This document shows, in pieces, positions 46,371-55,325 of a stretch of DNA of 64,000 nucleotides. This DNA comes from Solimonas sp047605265. GTDB lineage: Bacteria; Pseudomonadota; Gammaproteobacteria; Nevskiales; Nevskiaceae. The notes beneath the pieces were generated by a model. It did no database searches and was not told where the DNA came from. It worked only from the letters and a program-made list of their open reading frames with translations. The stretch covers positions 49,380 through 113,379 of the forward strand of contig JASGFY010000001.1 of assembly GCA_047605265.1 (NCBI GenBank), in the 5' to 3' direction. Numbering within the stretch: the first letter of the stretch is position 1; each line of letters starts with the position of its first letter. Made by a program: the position numbers and the translations under genes.

Positions 46371-47033
46371 TCAAGCGGCCTGCCTTGCGGGTCGGGCGTA
46401 GCGCTCCCAGTTTAGCGCCGGCAGGTCCGGGTGGAAGCTACGCTGGCCCTTGATCGCCAAGCCGTCGCGCTCGCGGAACCAGTAATGGTTCTCTGTCTTC
46501 CAGCGCTTGCCCGGAAGTTTCAGGTGTTCCGTGACCGGGATCGCGGTTTGTTCTTCGCCGAGAATCGTGACGCGTTGCATCGATCCCACGACGAATTTCG
46601 CTTCGAACGGCAAGCCCGTTTCATCCGGTCCGGAGACGTCGATCAGGCCTGTGGCACGGTGTCCGTCGAGTTGCGCGATCGCTTCGAGCGTCAGCACCGG
46701 CATCTCGTTGTAGGCATATCGGCGCAGATCGCGCAGCATGCCGCTGGTCTGCGCGACGAGGCCGTTGTCGGTCACGACCAGCATGCGATCGGCAGCGCGC
46801 CAGGTGGCGCGATACGGCGGCTCCAGCGTTTCCATCACGACGATGTTCTGGATGCCGCTGTTGGTCCAGAAGCCCATCGTCGAATATGGAATCGCCGCGA
46901 TCCGCTCCGGCGTCAACGCGTAGCGGCTGCTGTCGCTACCCAGTGTGCGGAAGACGAGGCCAAGACCGGAGTCTCCGGAGCACGCGGCGGTGAGCAGTGT
47001 GGTGATGGACGCGAGAAAGGCTCGACGGTGCAC
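46371..47033 (-). CDS. YjbF/GfcB-like lipoprotein
   Basis: 220 residues. The N-terminus MHRRAFLASITTLLTAAC is a signal sequence with a lipobox, so Cys18 is probably lipidated. The mature domain has ERIAAIPYSTMGFW, a VVTDNGLVAQTSGM stretch and an HYWFRERDGLAIKGQRSFHP region, matching the YjbF/GfcB family of outer-membrane lipoproteins in capsule or exopolysaccharide export. It uses a GTG start. yjbG (GfcC-like) is absent between yjbF and yjbH. Confidence 0.88.
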   Translation of the reverse strand: MHRRAFLASITTLLTAACSGDSGLGLVFRTLGSDSSRYALTPERIAAIPYSTMGFWTNSGIQNIVVMETLEPPYRATWRAADRMLVVTDNGLVAQTSGMLRDLRRYAYNEMPVLTLEAIAQLDGHRATGLIDVSGPDETGLPFEAKFVVGSMQRVTILGEEQTAIPVTEHLKLPGKRWKTENHYWFRERDGLAIKGQRSFHPDLPALNWERYARPARQAA

Positions 47034-47083
47034 GTGCGAAAGTCCGGTTGCGGCGCGAAAAGCTGCGATCAGTACAATGCAGC

Positions 47084-49426
47084 ATGCTTGATCTGTCGTC
47101 CAATCCCTCCCATCTCGTTGCTCCCCTCAATTCCGCACAGCGCGAGGCGGTGACGGCACCGCCGGAGCACCGGCTCGTACTCGCCGGCGCCGGCTCCGGC
47201 AAGACGCGCGTGCTGACGCATCGCGTCGCTTGGCTGATCGCCGCCGAGGACGTCTCGCCGATGTCCATTCTGGCGGTGACGTTCACCAACAAGGCGGCGG
47301 CCGAGATGCGCTCGCGCATCGAGCAACTGGTCGACGTGCCGATGCGCGCGATGTGGGTCGGCACCTTCCACGGCATCGCGCATCGCATGCTGCGCATGCA
47401 TTTCAAGGAAGCGAGTCTGCCGCAGAATTTCCAGATCCTCGATGCCGACGATCAGGTGCGCCTCGTCAAGCGCATCATCAAGAACCTCGAACTGCCGGAC
47501 GACCAGTGGCCGGCAAAGACCGTCGCCGGCTGGATCAACGGCAGAAAGGAAGAAGCCAAGCGACCGCAGCATCTCGAAGATCGTGGCGATCACACGGAAC
47601 GCCAGTTCGTGCGCCTCTACAGCGCCTATCAGGCACAGTGCGATCGCCAGGGCGTCGTCGACTTCGCCGAGCTGCTGCTGCGCGCCTACGAACTGACGCG
47701 CGACAACGCCGAGATCCAGGCCCACTACCGGCGCCGCTTCCGCCACATCCTCATCGACGAGTTCCAGGACACCAACAAGCTGCAGTACGACTGGCTGCGC
47801 ACGATCGCCGGCAAGACCGGCGTGCTGTTCGCGGTCGGCGACGACGACCAGAGCATCTATTCGTGGCGCGGCGCGCGCGTCGACAACATGCTCAAGCTGG
47901 CGCGCGACTTCCCCGGCTGCGAGACGGTCCGCCTCGAACAGAACTATCGCTCGACCGGCAATATCCTCGCCGCGGCCAACGGCCTGATCGCCAAGAACGC
48001 CGTCCGCCTCGGCAAGGAACTGTGGACCGACGGCAGCGACGGCGAGCCGATCCAGCTGTACGCCGCGTTCAACGAATACGACGAAGCCGATTTCGTCATC
48101 GCGCGCATCAAGGAACATGTCGACGGCCGCTGTGCGCTCGCCGATATCGCCGTGCTATACCGCATGGGCGCACAGTCGCGCGTGCTCGAAGAAACGCTGA
48201 TCCGTGCGCGCCTGCCGTACCGCATCTATGGCGGCCTGCGCTTCTTCGAGCGCCAGGAAATCAAGGATGCGCTTGCCTATCTGCGCCTGCTGCACAACCG
48301 CCACGACGATGTCAGCTTCGAGCGCGCCGTCAACACGCCGCCGCGCGGCATCGGCGCGACCAGCGTCGACAAGCTGCGCGTGCTGGCGCGCGAAAACAGC
48401 GTTTCGCTGTGGACGGCGGCGACGCAGGGCGCCGGCCCGCTCGGCCGCGCCGCGGCGGCGCTGCAGCAGTTCACCGGCCTAATCGAATCGCTGGCCGGCG
48501 AGACGAAAGCCGTCGCGTTGTCGCGCGCGACCGAGCGCGTCATCGAACGCAGCGGCTTGCGTGAACACTATCGAAAAGAAAAGGGCGAGCAGGCCGAGGC
48601 GCGGCTCGAAAATCTCGATGAACTGATCAGCGCGACGCGTTCGTTCGAGCCGCGAATCAGTGATGCACCGCCCGAAGAAGGCGAGACGCCGCACGCCGAT
48701 CCGCTGACCGAGTTCCTCACGCACGCTGCGCTTGAAGCCGGCGAACGGCAAGCCGGCCCAGGCGAGGATTGTGTGCAGCTGATGACGCTGCACGCGGCCA
48801 AGGGCCTCGAATTTCCGGTCGTGTTCATGGTCGGCATGGAGAACGGCCTGTTCCCGCACGCGCGCTCGGCGGGCGAAGGCAATCTCGAAGAGGAGCGCCG
48901 GCTCTGCTACGTCGGCATTACGCGCGCGCGCAAGCAGCTGTACCTGAGCTACGCCGAGATGCGCCGCCTGCACGGCGTCGAGCAGATCAACGCGCCGTCG
49001 ATGTTCCTCAAGGAGATCCCGCAGGACTGTATCGTCGAGACGCGGCCGCGTGCGCAGATCACGAGGCCGGCGTTCGCATCACGCAACGCCTATGGGCGTG
49101 AACACGGCGCCGGCCCCCACTCGAACTACGGGGCGGGCAGCGGTGGTGGCGGCTGGGATCGTGGCGAGATCAACGAACGACGTGGCGGCTACGGCTCGCG
49201 CCATGAGCCGCCGCTGACGCGGCAGGCGGTCACGAGCGGCATGATGGGCAAGAGCGAAGGACCGGCCGGTCTGCGGCTCGGCCAGTCGGTGCGCCACGAG
49301 AAGTTCGGCGAAGGCACGGTGCTGGCGTTCGACGGCGATGGCGAGCGCACGCGCGTCGAAGTGCGCTTCAAGAAAGACGGCACCAAGTGGCTGATGCTGA
49401 GTTTCGCCAGGCTCGAAGCGCTGTAG
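47084..49426 (+). CDS. uvrD: DNA helicase II (UvrD)
   Basis: A 780-residue superfamily 1A helicase for mismatch and nucleotide excision repair. Motifs in order: AGAGSGKT (Walker A), DEFQDTN (Walker B), GDDDQSIYSWRGA, LEQNYRST, MTLHAAKGLEF and VGITRARKQLYL. The C-terminal Tudor-like RNA-polymerase-binding domain (VRHEKFGEGTVLAFDGDG) is present. The ATG at 47084 gives the family start; no Shine-Dalgarno is obvious, and TACAAT at 47073-47078 is so close that the message may be leaderless. It diverges from yjbF. Confidence 0.97.
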   Translation: MLDLSSNPSHLVAPLNSAQREAVTAPPEHRLVLAGAGSGKTRVLTHRVAWLIAAEDVSPMSILAVTFTNKAAAEMRSRIEQLVDVPMRAMWVGTFHGIAHRMLRMHFKEASLPQNFQILDADDQVRLVKRIIKNLELPDDQWPAKTVAGWINGRKEEAKRPQHLEDRGDHTERQFVRLYSAYQAQCDRQGVVDFAELLLRAYELTRDNAEIQAHYRRRFRHILIDEFQDTNKLQYDWLRTIAGKTGVLFAVGDDDQSIYSWRGARVDNMLKLARDFPGCETVRLEQNYRSTGNILAAANGLIAKNAVRLGKELWTDGSDGEPIQLYAAFNEYDEADFVIARIKEHVDGRCALADIAVLYRMGAQSRVLEETLIRARLPYRIYGGLRFFERQEIKDALAYLRLLHNRHDDVSFERAVNTPPRGIGATSVDKLRVLARENSVSLWTAATQGAGPLGRAAAALQQFTGLIESLAGETKAVALSRATERVIERSGLREHYRKEKGEQAEARLENLDELISATRSFEPRISDAPPEEGETPHADPLTEFLTHAALEAGERQAGPGEDCVQLMTLHAAKGLEFPVVFMVGMENGLFPHARSAGEGNLEEERRLCYVGITRARKQLYLSYAEMRRLHGVEQINAPSMFLKEIPQDCIVETRPRAQITRPAFASRNAYGREHGAGPHSNYGAGSGGGGWDRGEINERRGGYGSRHEPPLTRQAVTSGMMGKSEGPAGLRLGQSVRHEKFGEGTVLAFDGDGERTRVEVRFKKDGTKWLMLSFARLEAL

Positions 49427-49457
49427 CACACGCAGCACCCGGTACGGAGTACGCGAC

Positions 49458-49622
49458 ATGAACGGCATGATCCTCGGCGTCATCATCCTCGTCGTCGTGC
49501 TGCTCGTCGGCCCGTTCGCGACCTTGCGTGCCGTTTCGTACAACCGCGTCAAACGCCGGTCGACCAAAGCGTCGCCACCGAAAGCCGACGACGATCCGGA
49601 CGAGCCAAGCGACTTCTGGTGA
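49458..49622 (+). CDS. Small single-pass membrane protein
   Basis: 54 residues. A hydrophobic helix at the N-terminus (MNGMILGVIILVVVLLVGPF) is followed by a short basic stretch (YNRVKRRS) and an acidic Asp/Glu-rich tail ending DFW. The positive-inside pattern places the tail in the cytoplasm. I do not recognise a family. It lies 31 bases after uvrD and 87 before mtfA in the same direction; ACGGAGTACGCGAC provides GGAG eight to ten bases before the ATG. Confidence 0.6.
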   Translation: MNGMILGVIILVVVLLVGPFATLRAVSYNRVKRRSTKASPPKADDDPDEPSDFW

Positions 49623-49709
49623 GCGCAGCTGGCTGCGCCCGCCGCGCCGGTGATCGATCGTCGCGCGTCTGGCGATGCGGCGGCAGTTGCGCACGCGCTT
49701 GCGTAAGCT

Positions 49710-50522
49710 GTGCGCGTGTCGGCCCCTCCCATCGTCGTTCTTCTCCTGCTGTTGGCTGCCGCGCTGCTTGCGTGCGGGCGCAGGCGTGCGCGTCATGCCG
49801 CGCGCGCCGCGCTGCCAGAGCACTGGCGTGAGCGGATCGGTGAGCGCGTTCCGCAGGCGGCCTACGTGCCGGCGCATCTGCAGGCGCTCTATCTGCAGCG
49901 CGTCGAAGCCTTCCTGCGCGACAAGCATTTCATCGGCTGCGCCGGCCTTGTCGTCAGCGACGAGCATCGCCTGATCGTCGCCGGCCTCGCCAGCCTGCTG
50001 TGCCTGCGCGACGATGCCGGGAATTTTCCAGCGCTGCGCAGCGTGTTGCTTTATCCGGCGGCGTTTCTCGTGCGCCATGACGAGCCCGACGAACTCGGCC
50101 TCGTCGATGACGAGCCGGTCGAACAGATCGGTGAATCGTGGCAGGGCGATCGCGTGATCCTGTCGTGGCAGGACGTCGAGGCGGCGCTGGCCGGCGACAG
50201 CGTCAACGTCGTCATCCATGAATTCGCCCACCAGCTCGACGACGAGAATCCGTGGAGCGAAGGGGCACCGCGGCTCGGCGACTACAAGCGATGGTCGCGG
50301 GTCATGCAGCGCGAGTACGCGCGCCTGCAGCGTCACCGCCGGCCGCCGGTGCTCGATCCGTACGGCGCCGAAAGTCCGGGCGAATTCTTCGGTGTCGTCA
50401 GCGAGGCGTTCTTCCAGAAGCCGCAAGCCCTGCGGCGCCACCACGCCGAGCTGTACGCGCAGCTCGCTGCCTATTACCGGCTCGATCCGGCGGCGCAGGC
50501 CCCGCTGTGGGAAGAGATCTGA
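49710..50522 (+). CDS. mtfA: MtfA-type zinc-dependent peptidase
   Basis: 270 residues. The zinc motif HEFAHQLD and a later Glu in GVVSEAFFQ match the MtfA family, which in E. coli binds the repressor Mlc and so affects glucose uptake. Unlike E. coli MtfA, this one has an N-terminal hydrophobic helix (IVVLLLLLAAALLAC), so it may be membrane-anchored. A GTG start is used (49710 or 49716). The name is on family homology; an Mlc partner is not known here. Confidence 0.88.
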   Translation: MRVSAPPIVVLLLLLAAALLACGRRRARHAARAALPEHWRERIGERVPQAAYVPAHLQALYLQRVEAFLRDKHFIGCAGLVVSDEHRLIVAGLASLLCLRDDAGNFPALRSVLLYPAAFLVRHDEPDELGLVDDEPVEQIGESWQGDRVILSWQDVEAALAGDSVNVVIHEFAHQLDDENPWSEGAPRLGDYKRWSRVMQREYARLQRHRRPPVLDPYGAESPGEFFGVVSEAFFQKPQALRRHHAELYAQLAAYYRLDPAAQAPLWEEI

Positions 50523-50635
50523 TCGTTCGGTGCCAGTCGGACGCCCTTCAGGCCGCTATTCAGGCCGCGTTCGGCGCGGCACGGCGCACAATGCGCAGCC
50601 GCATCGACGCGGCGCTGGGGACAAGGAGCGGCAAC

Positions 50636-50857
50636 ATGGGCGTCACGAAAATCATCGGCATCGTGCTGATCGTGCTCGGTGCGGCAGGCCTGGCCTACAA
50701 GCAGTTCTCGTACACCAAGGAAACGCACGACGCGAACCTCGGCGATCTGCATTTCTCGGTGAAGGAAAAAGAGCAGGTCGCGGTGCCGACCTGGCTCGGC
50801 GGCGGCGCGGTCGTGCTCGGCATCGTCCTGCTGGTGCTGCCTTCGCGTAAAAGCTGA
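50636..50857 (+). CDS. DUF3185-like small membrane protein
   Basis: 73 residues: an N-terminal helix (IIGIVLIVLGAAGLAYKQFSYTKE), a short polar middle with HFSVKEKEQVAVPTW, and a second helix (GGGAVVLGIVLLVLP). This two-helix arrangement matches small uncharacterised membrane proteins of the DUF3185 kind. AAGGAG lies eight bases before the ATG. A strong terminator follows. Confidence 0.75.
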   Translation: MGVTKIIGIVLIVLGAAGLAYKQFSYTKETHDANLGDLHFSVKEKEQVAVPTWLGGGAVVLGIVLLVLPSRKS

Positions 50858-50873
50858 GTGCCGCAGCAAGAGG

Positions 50874-50899
50874 AAAAGGCCGGCATCGCCGGCCTTTTT
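50874..50899 (+). terminator. Intrinsic terminator after the DUF3185-like gene
   Basis: Stem AAAAGGCCGGC / GCCGGCCTTTT with a 3-base loop and a T-tract, 17 bases after the stop. The A-run on the left makes it potentially bidirectional. Confidence 0.88.
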
Positions 50900-50930
50900 C
50901 GTTGCGCCGCGCGGCGGCTATGCTCGGCGC

Positions 50931-51293
50931 ATGGCCAACGATCCGCGCATTTTCTTCGCCGCCGAGCGCACGCTGCTGGCCTGGCTGCGCACGGGCCTGG
51001 CGATCATCGGCATCGGCTTCGTCGTCGAGCGCTTCGGCTTGTTCATGCGTATCGTTGCCGCCGGGCGCGACGCGCCGGCGCCCGGCGAGCTCCATCGTTC
51101 GGCGGTGCTCGGCGTCACGCTCGTCCTGTTCGGTAGCCTGACGATCGCCCTTGGCGCGCTGCAGCACCACGTCTATCTGCGCAGCCTGCCGCGCGACGAC
51201 CGGCCGGCCGGTTACCGCCTGCAGTGGGCGACCGCGCTGGCCGTCGCCGCCGCCCTGCTCGGCGTCGCGCTCGCCCTCTATCTCGTGCTCTGA
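50931..51293 (+). CDS. DUF202/YidH-family membrane protein
   Basis: 120 residues with three transmembrane helices. The start DPRIFFAAERTLLAWLRTGLAIIGIGF is the classic DUF202 signature (AxERTxLAWxRT). Function is unknown; related plant and fungal domains occur in VTC polyphosphate proteins. It follows the terminator of the previous gene and converges on corA. Confidence 0.92.
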   Translation: MANDPRIFFAAERTLLAWLRTGLAIIGIGFVVERFGLFMRIVAAGRDAPAPGELHRSAVLGVTLVLFGSLTIALGALQHHVYLRSLPRDDRPAGYRLQWATALAVAAALLGVALALYLVL

Positions 51294-51348
51294 GCGCCGT
51301 CCGCCGCCGTCGCTGCGGCGCTTGGCGAAGCCGGCGCGGCCGCCGGCC

Positions 51349-52311
51349 TCAGAAGAACTTGTGCGACTTGAAGTACCAGTACAGCGAGCCGCCGATCGCG
51401 GCGAGCAGGCCGAGCGCGTAGTAGTAGCCGTAGCGCCAGTGCAGCTCGGGCATGTTGTCGAAATTCATGCCGTAGATGCCGACGATCAGCGTCAGCGGGA
51501 AGAAGATCGCCGACAGCACGGTCAGCACTTGCATGATCTTGTTGGTGCGGTGCGCGACCGATGCGAAGTGCAGCTGCACGGCCGCCTCGAGATCGCGCTC
51601 CTGGCCGCTCGCGTAGCCGAGCACGCGGCCGACGTGCTCGACGAGGTCGTGCACGCGCACGTCGAGCGCCTTGCTCCATTCGAACTGGCTGCCGCGCCGC
51701 CAGGCGTCGAGTGCCTCGATCTGCCCCTCGACGAGCGCCTCGAGGCGACGCACCTGCTTGCGTGCCTCGAGCAGCTGGCGCCAGTCGGTCATCGGCGACT
51801 TCGGGTCGAGCAGATCGTCCTGCATCTCGGTCAGCATCGTCGCCATGGGATCCTTCACGGCGAGGAAGCGGTCGATCATCGCATCGAGGATCAGATGCGC
51901 GAGCAGCAGCGGCGACGACGGTGCCTTCAGGCGGCTGTCGAGCAGGCGCGCGCAGACGCTGTTGACGCTCACGCTGTCCTGCGTGCGGATCGTCACCAGC
52001 ACGCGCTTGAAGATGAAGAACACGGTGCTGCGCGTTTCCAGCGGAAACGGCTCCTGGCGCGGGCCGAGTCCCTGGAACACCAGCATGTCGTAGTCGGCCG
52101 CGCTGTCGAAGAACGACGGATGCTGCGGATTGAGGCTGTCGTCGACGTGCTGCTGGTCGATGGCGGCGCGCACGATCGGCTCCGCCCAGCAGGACCAGTC
52201 CTGCGCCTCGTCGCGAATGAAATTGGCCCACAGGAAGCCGGTCGCGGGCAGCGCGTCGTCCGGTTTCAGCCGCCGCGGCGCATGACCGTTCTCGAAGTGA
52301 TAGAGATCCAT
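51349..52311 (-). CDS. CorA/ZntB-type divalent metal transporter
   Basis: 320 residues. A large cytoplasmic N-terminal domain is followed by two C-terminal transmembrane helices (VLTVLSAIFFPLTLIVGIYGMNF and a final helix ending YWYFKSHKFF). The pore motif YGMNF is intact, and NMPEL follows. The family carries Mg2+, Zn2+ or Co2+; ZntB-like members export or import Zn2+. The ATG at 52311 is preferred over an in-frame start 36 bases upstream. Confidence 0.9.
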   Translation of the reverse strand: MDLYHFENGHAPRRLKPDDALPATGFLWANFIRDEAQDWSCWAEPIVRAAIDQQHVDDSLNPQHPSFFDSAADYDMLVFQGLGPRQEPFPLETRSTVFFIFKRVLVTIRTQDSVSVNSVCARLLDSRLKAPSSPLLLAHLILDAMIDRFLAVKDPMATMLTEMQDDLLDPKSPMTDWRQLLEARKQVRRLEALVEGQIEALDAWRRGSQFEWSKALDVRVHDLVEHVGRVLGYASGQERDLEAAVQLHFASVAHRTNKIMQVLTVLSAIFFPLTLIVGIYGMNFDNMPELHWRYGYYYALGLLAAIGGSLYWYFKSHKFF

Positions 52312-52443
52312 GGCGCCGAAAAATAGCAGGCCGATGCCGTCCCGCAAGCTGAACGGGCGGCGCCTCGGGGCCGGGCGGGCGAAGACGCGGCCGGAGCCGG
52401 GCTTCCTGCGGCGGCGGCGTCGGGTCGCCGGTCGAGCGAAAGC

Positions 52444-53628
52444 TCAGCCGTTGCGGTACACCGTCACCACGCAGGCGCCGCCGAGGCCCAGGTTGTGCTG
52501 CAGGCCGACGCGCGCGTTCTCGACCTGGCGCGGCCCGGCCGTGCCGCGCAGCTGGTGGACGAGCTCCGTGCACTGCGCGAGGCCGGTCGCGCCGAGCGGA
52601 TGGCCCTTCGACAGCAGGCCGCCGGACGGATTGGTCACGTAGCGGCCGCCGTAGGTGTTGTCGCCGTCGACGACGAACTTCTCCGCGCCGCCTACCGGGC
52701 ACAGGCCCAGCGCCTCGTACGAGATCAGCTCGTTGTGCGCGAAGCAGTCGTGCAGCTCGACGACGCTGACGTCCTCGGGTCCGATGCCGGCGGCTTCATA
52801 GGCCTGGCGCGCCGCCTCCTGCGCCATGCTGAAGCCGACGACTTCGCGCATGTCGCGCGCCTCGAACGATTTGCGGGTGTCGGTGGTCATCGCCTGCGCG
52901 GCGATCCACACGTCGCCGCGCAGGCCGTTCTTCTTTGCGAAGTCTTCGCTGCACAGCACCGCCGCCGCGGCGCCGCAGGTCGGAGGACAGGCCATCAGGC
53001 GCGTCATCACGCCGTCCCACATCACCGGCGCGGCCATCACGTCCTCGGTCGTGACGACTTTGCGGAACAGCGCGAGCGGGTTGTTCGCGGCGTGGCGGCT
53101 GGCCTTGGCGCGGATCGCCGCGAAGGTCTCGAGCCGGGTGCCGTACTGCTGCATGTGCGCGAGGCCGGCGCCGCCGAAGTAGCGCAGCGCAAGCGGGATC
53201 TCGCTGTTGCCGACCAGCTCGTCAGCCGCTGCATCGAACTTCTCGAACGGGCTCGGACGGTCGGTGAAGACCTCCTTGATCGCGCCCGGCGGCATCTGCT
53301 CGAAGCCGAGCGCGAGCACGCATTCGGCCATGCCCGAGGCGATCGCGTTGCGCGCCAGATACAGGGCCGTCGAGCCGGTCGAGCAGTTGTTGTTGACGTT
53401 GACGACCGGAATGCCGGTCATGCCGACCTCGTACAGCGCGCGCTGGCCGGCCGTCGAGTCCCCGTAGACGTAGCCGACGTAGGCCTGCTGGATCTTCGCG
53501 TAATCGACGCCGGCGTCGGCGAGCGCGGCCCGCGTGGCGCTCGCCGCCATGACCGTATAGGGATCGCTGGTGCCGGGCTTGGTGAACGGAATCATGCCGA
53601 CGCCCGATACGAAGACTTTCCGGCTCAT
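52444..53628 (-). CDS. SCP-x-type thiolase (lipid-transfer protein family)
   Basis: 394 residues. Active-site Cys82 lies in NNNCSTGSTALYL; the C-terminal motif GHPLGATGLAQ carries the His, and the final QHNLGLGGACVVTVY has the second Cys. This pattern is that of SCP-2/SCP-x thiolases, which cleave branched or steroid side-chain beta-keto acyl-CoAs rather than fatty acids. GGAGGAG precedes the ATG. It diverges from an aldehyde dehydrogenase at the left edge of the catabolic region. Confidence 0.9.
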   Translation of the reverse strand: MSRKVFVSGVGMIPFTKPGTSDPYTVMAASATRAALADAGVDYAKIQQAYVGYVYGDSTAGQRALYEVGMTGIPVVNVNNNCSTGSTALYLARNAIASGMAECVLALGFEQMPPGAIKEVFTDRPSPFEKFDAAADELVGNSEIPLALRYFGGAGLAHMQQYGTRLETFAAIRAKASRHAANNPLALFRKVVTTEDVMAAPVMWDGVMTRLMACPPTCGAAAAVLCSEDFAKKNGLRGDVWIAAQAMTTDTRKSFEARDMREVVGFSMAQEAARQAYEAAGIGPEDVSVVELHDCFAHNELISYEALGLCPVGGAEKFVVDGDNTYGGRYVTNPSGGLLSKGHPLGATGLAQCTELVHQLRGTAGPRQVENARVGLQHNLGLGGACVVTVYRNG

Positions 53629-53760
53629 GAGGTGCTCCTCCGCGATGATGGTTGGCCGGCGAAGGCGTTCTTCGCGGGCTCGGGGATTCAGAGACTTCCA
53701 TTGTAGGGCAAACGGAAGACCGCAAATGAACGCCAGTGTTGACTGGATGCGCCGGCCGCC

Positions 53761-53789
53761 TTGAATTCGTGACGCGCGTCGCCTAGCGT
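53761..53789 (+). promoter_or_regulatory. Sigma70-like promoter for the aldehyde dehydrogenase gene
   Basis: TTGAAT at 53761-53766 and TAGCGT at 53784-53789 with a 17-base spacer, 26 bases before the ATG. Moderate match. Confidence 0.4.
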
Positions 53790-53815
53790 AGCGGACCCGG
53801 CGAGGAGAACCGACC

Positions 53816-55246
53816 ATGACAGAGTTGATGCGCGAGGCGTGCCTGATCGACGGCCAATGGGTGACGGCCGAGAAGTGGATCGACGTCGACGATCCGGCGA
53901 CCGGCGCGCGCATCGGCCGCGTGCCGCGTTGCAGCGGCGCGCAGACGCAGCAGGCGGTCGACGCCGCGGCGCGCGCGATGGTGCCGTGGGCTAGGCGCCC
54001 GGCCAAGGCACGCGCGGCGGTCCTGCGCCGCTACTTCGACCTGATCCTCGCCAACCAGGATGCGCTCGCCGCGCTGCTGACGCGCGAACAGGGCAAGCCG
54101 CTCGCCGAGGCGCGCGCCGAGATCGTCTACGCCGCCGGCTTCATCGAGTGGTTTGCCGAGGAGGCCAAGCGCGTCTACGGCGACGTGCTGCCGAGCCACG
54201 CGGACGACAAGCGCATCGTCGTGCTCAAGCAGCCGATCGGCGTCGTCGCGGCGATCACGCCGTGGAATTTCCCGGCGGCGATGATCACGCGCAAGATCGG
54301 CCCGGCGCTTGCCGCCGGCTGCGGCGTCGTGGTCAAGCCGGCGTCGCAGACGCCGTTCACCGCGCTCGCGCTCGGCGTGCTCGCGCAGGAAGCCGGCCTG
54401 CCGGATGGCCTGCTGAACGTCGTCACCGGCAGCGCCGCCGAGATCGGCGACGTGCTGACGGCCAGCGAGACCGTGCGCAAGCTGTCGTTCACCGGCTCGA
54501 CCGAAGTCGGCGCCAGGCTTTACGCGCAGAGTGCGCCGTCGATCAAGAAGCTGAGCCTCGAACTCGGCGGCAACGCGCCGTTCATCGTCTTCGACGACGC
54601 CGATCTCGATGCGGCGGTGGTCGGCGCGATCGCCTCGAAGTTCCGCAATGCCGGCCAGACCTGCGTCTGCGCCAACCGCCTCTACGCGCAGGCCGGCATC
54701 TACGACGCGTTCGTCGACAAGCTCGCCGCCGCGACCGCTCAGCTGCGTGTCGCCCCCGGCACGGAAGCCGGTTCGGACATCGGCCCGCTGATCGACGAGA
54801 AGGCCGTCGCCAAGGTGCGCGAGCACATCGACGATGCCGTCGCGCATGGCGCGCGCGTCGTCACCGGCGGCACGCCGCACGCGCTCGGCGGCCGCTTCTT
54901 CACGCCGACGGTGCTCGCCGACGTCACGCAGGAAGCGGCGGTCGCGCGCGAGGAAACCTTCGGGCCGGTCGCGCCTGTGTTCAAGTTCGAGACCGAAGAC
55001 GACGTCATCGCGATGGCCAACGACACGCCGTTCGGTCTGGCGTCGTACTTCTATGCGCGCGACCTCGGCCGCGTCTGGCGCGTCGCCGAGCGCATCGAGG
55101 CCGGCATCGTCGGCGTCAACACCGGCCTGATCTCGACCGAGCTGGCGCCGTTCGGCGGCGTGAAGCTCTCAGGCCTCGGCCGTGAAGGTTCGCGCTACGG
55201 CATCGACGACTATCTGGAAATCAAGTACGTCTGCATAAGCATCTGA
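53816..55246 (+). CDS. NAD(P)-dependent aldehyde dehydrogenase, succinate-semialdehyde type
   Basis: 476 residues. The catalytic Cys283 lies in GQTCVCANR and the catalytic Glu in LELGGNAPF; NFPAAMITRK marks the cofactor fold. The sequence is closest in pattern to the GabD succinate-semialdehyde dehydrogenase group, but in this setting it may oxidise another aldehyde made by the P450 pathway. GAGGAG precedes the ATG. A terminator separates it from the convergent P450. Confidence 0.9.
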   Translation: MTELMREACLIDGQWVTAEKWIDVDDPATGARIGRVPRCSGAQTQQAVDAAARAMVPWARRPAKARAAVLRRYFDLILANQDALAALLTREQGKPLAEARAEIVYAAGFIEWFAEEAKRVYGDVLPSHADDKRIVVLKQPIGVVAAITPWNFPAAMITRKIGPALAAGCGVVVKPASQTPFTALALGVLAQEAGLPDGLLNVVTGSAAEIGDVLTASETVRKLSFTGSTEVGARLYAQSAPSIKKLSLELGGNAPFIVFDDADLDAAVVGAIASKFRNAGQTCVCANRLYAQAGIYDAFVDKLAAATAQLRVAPGTEAGSDIGPLIDEKAVAKVREHIDDAVAHGARVVTGGTPHALGGRFFTPTVLADVTQEAAVAREETFGPVAPVFKFETEDDVIAMANDTPFGLASYFYARDLGRVWRVAERIEAGIVGVNTGLISTELAPFGGVKLSGLGREGSRYGIDDYLEIKYVCISI

Positions 55247-55266
55247 GGCTTTCGGGCCTGCAAGGC

Positions 55267-55302
55267 AAAAGGTGCGGCGGGTTTTCCCGCCGTGCCTTTT
55301 TT
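55267..55302. terminator. Bidirectional terminator between aldehyde dehydrogenase and P450 genes
   Basis: Stem AAGGTGCGGCGGG / CCCGCCGTGCCTT (13 pairs including two G-U) around a TTTT loop, with AAAA before and TTTTTT after. It serves both convergent genes. Confidence 0.85.
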
Positions 55303-55325
55303 GCGTTCCGCTATGCGTTCCGGCG

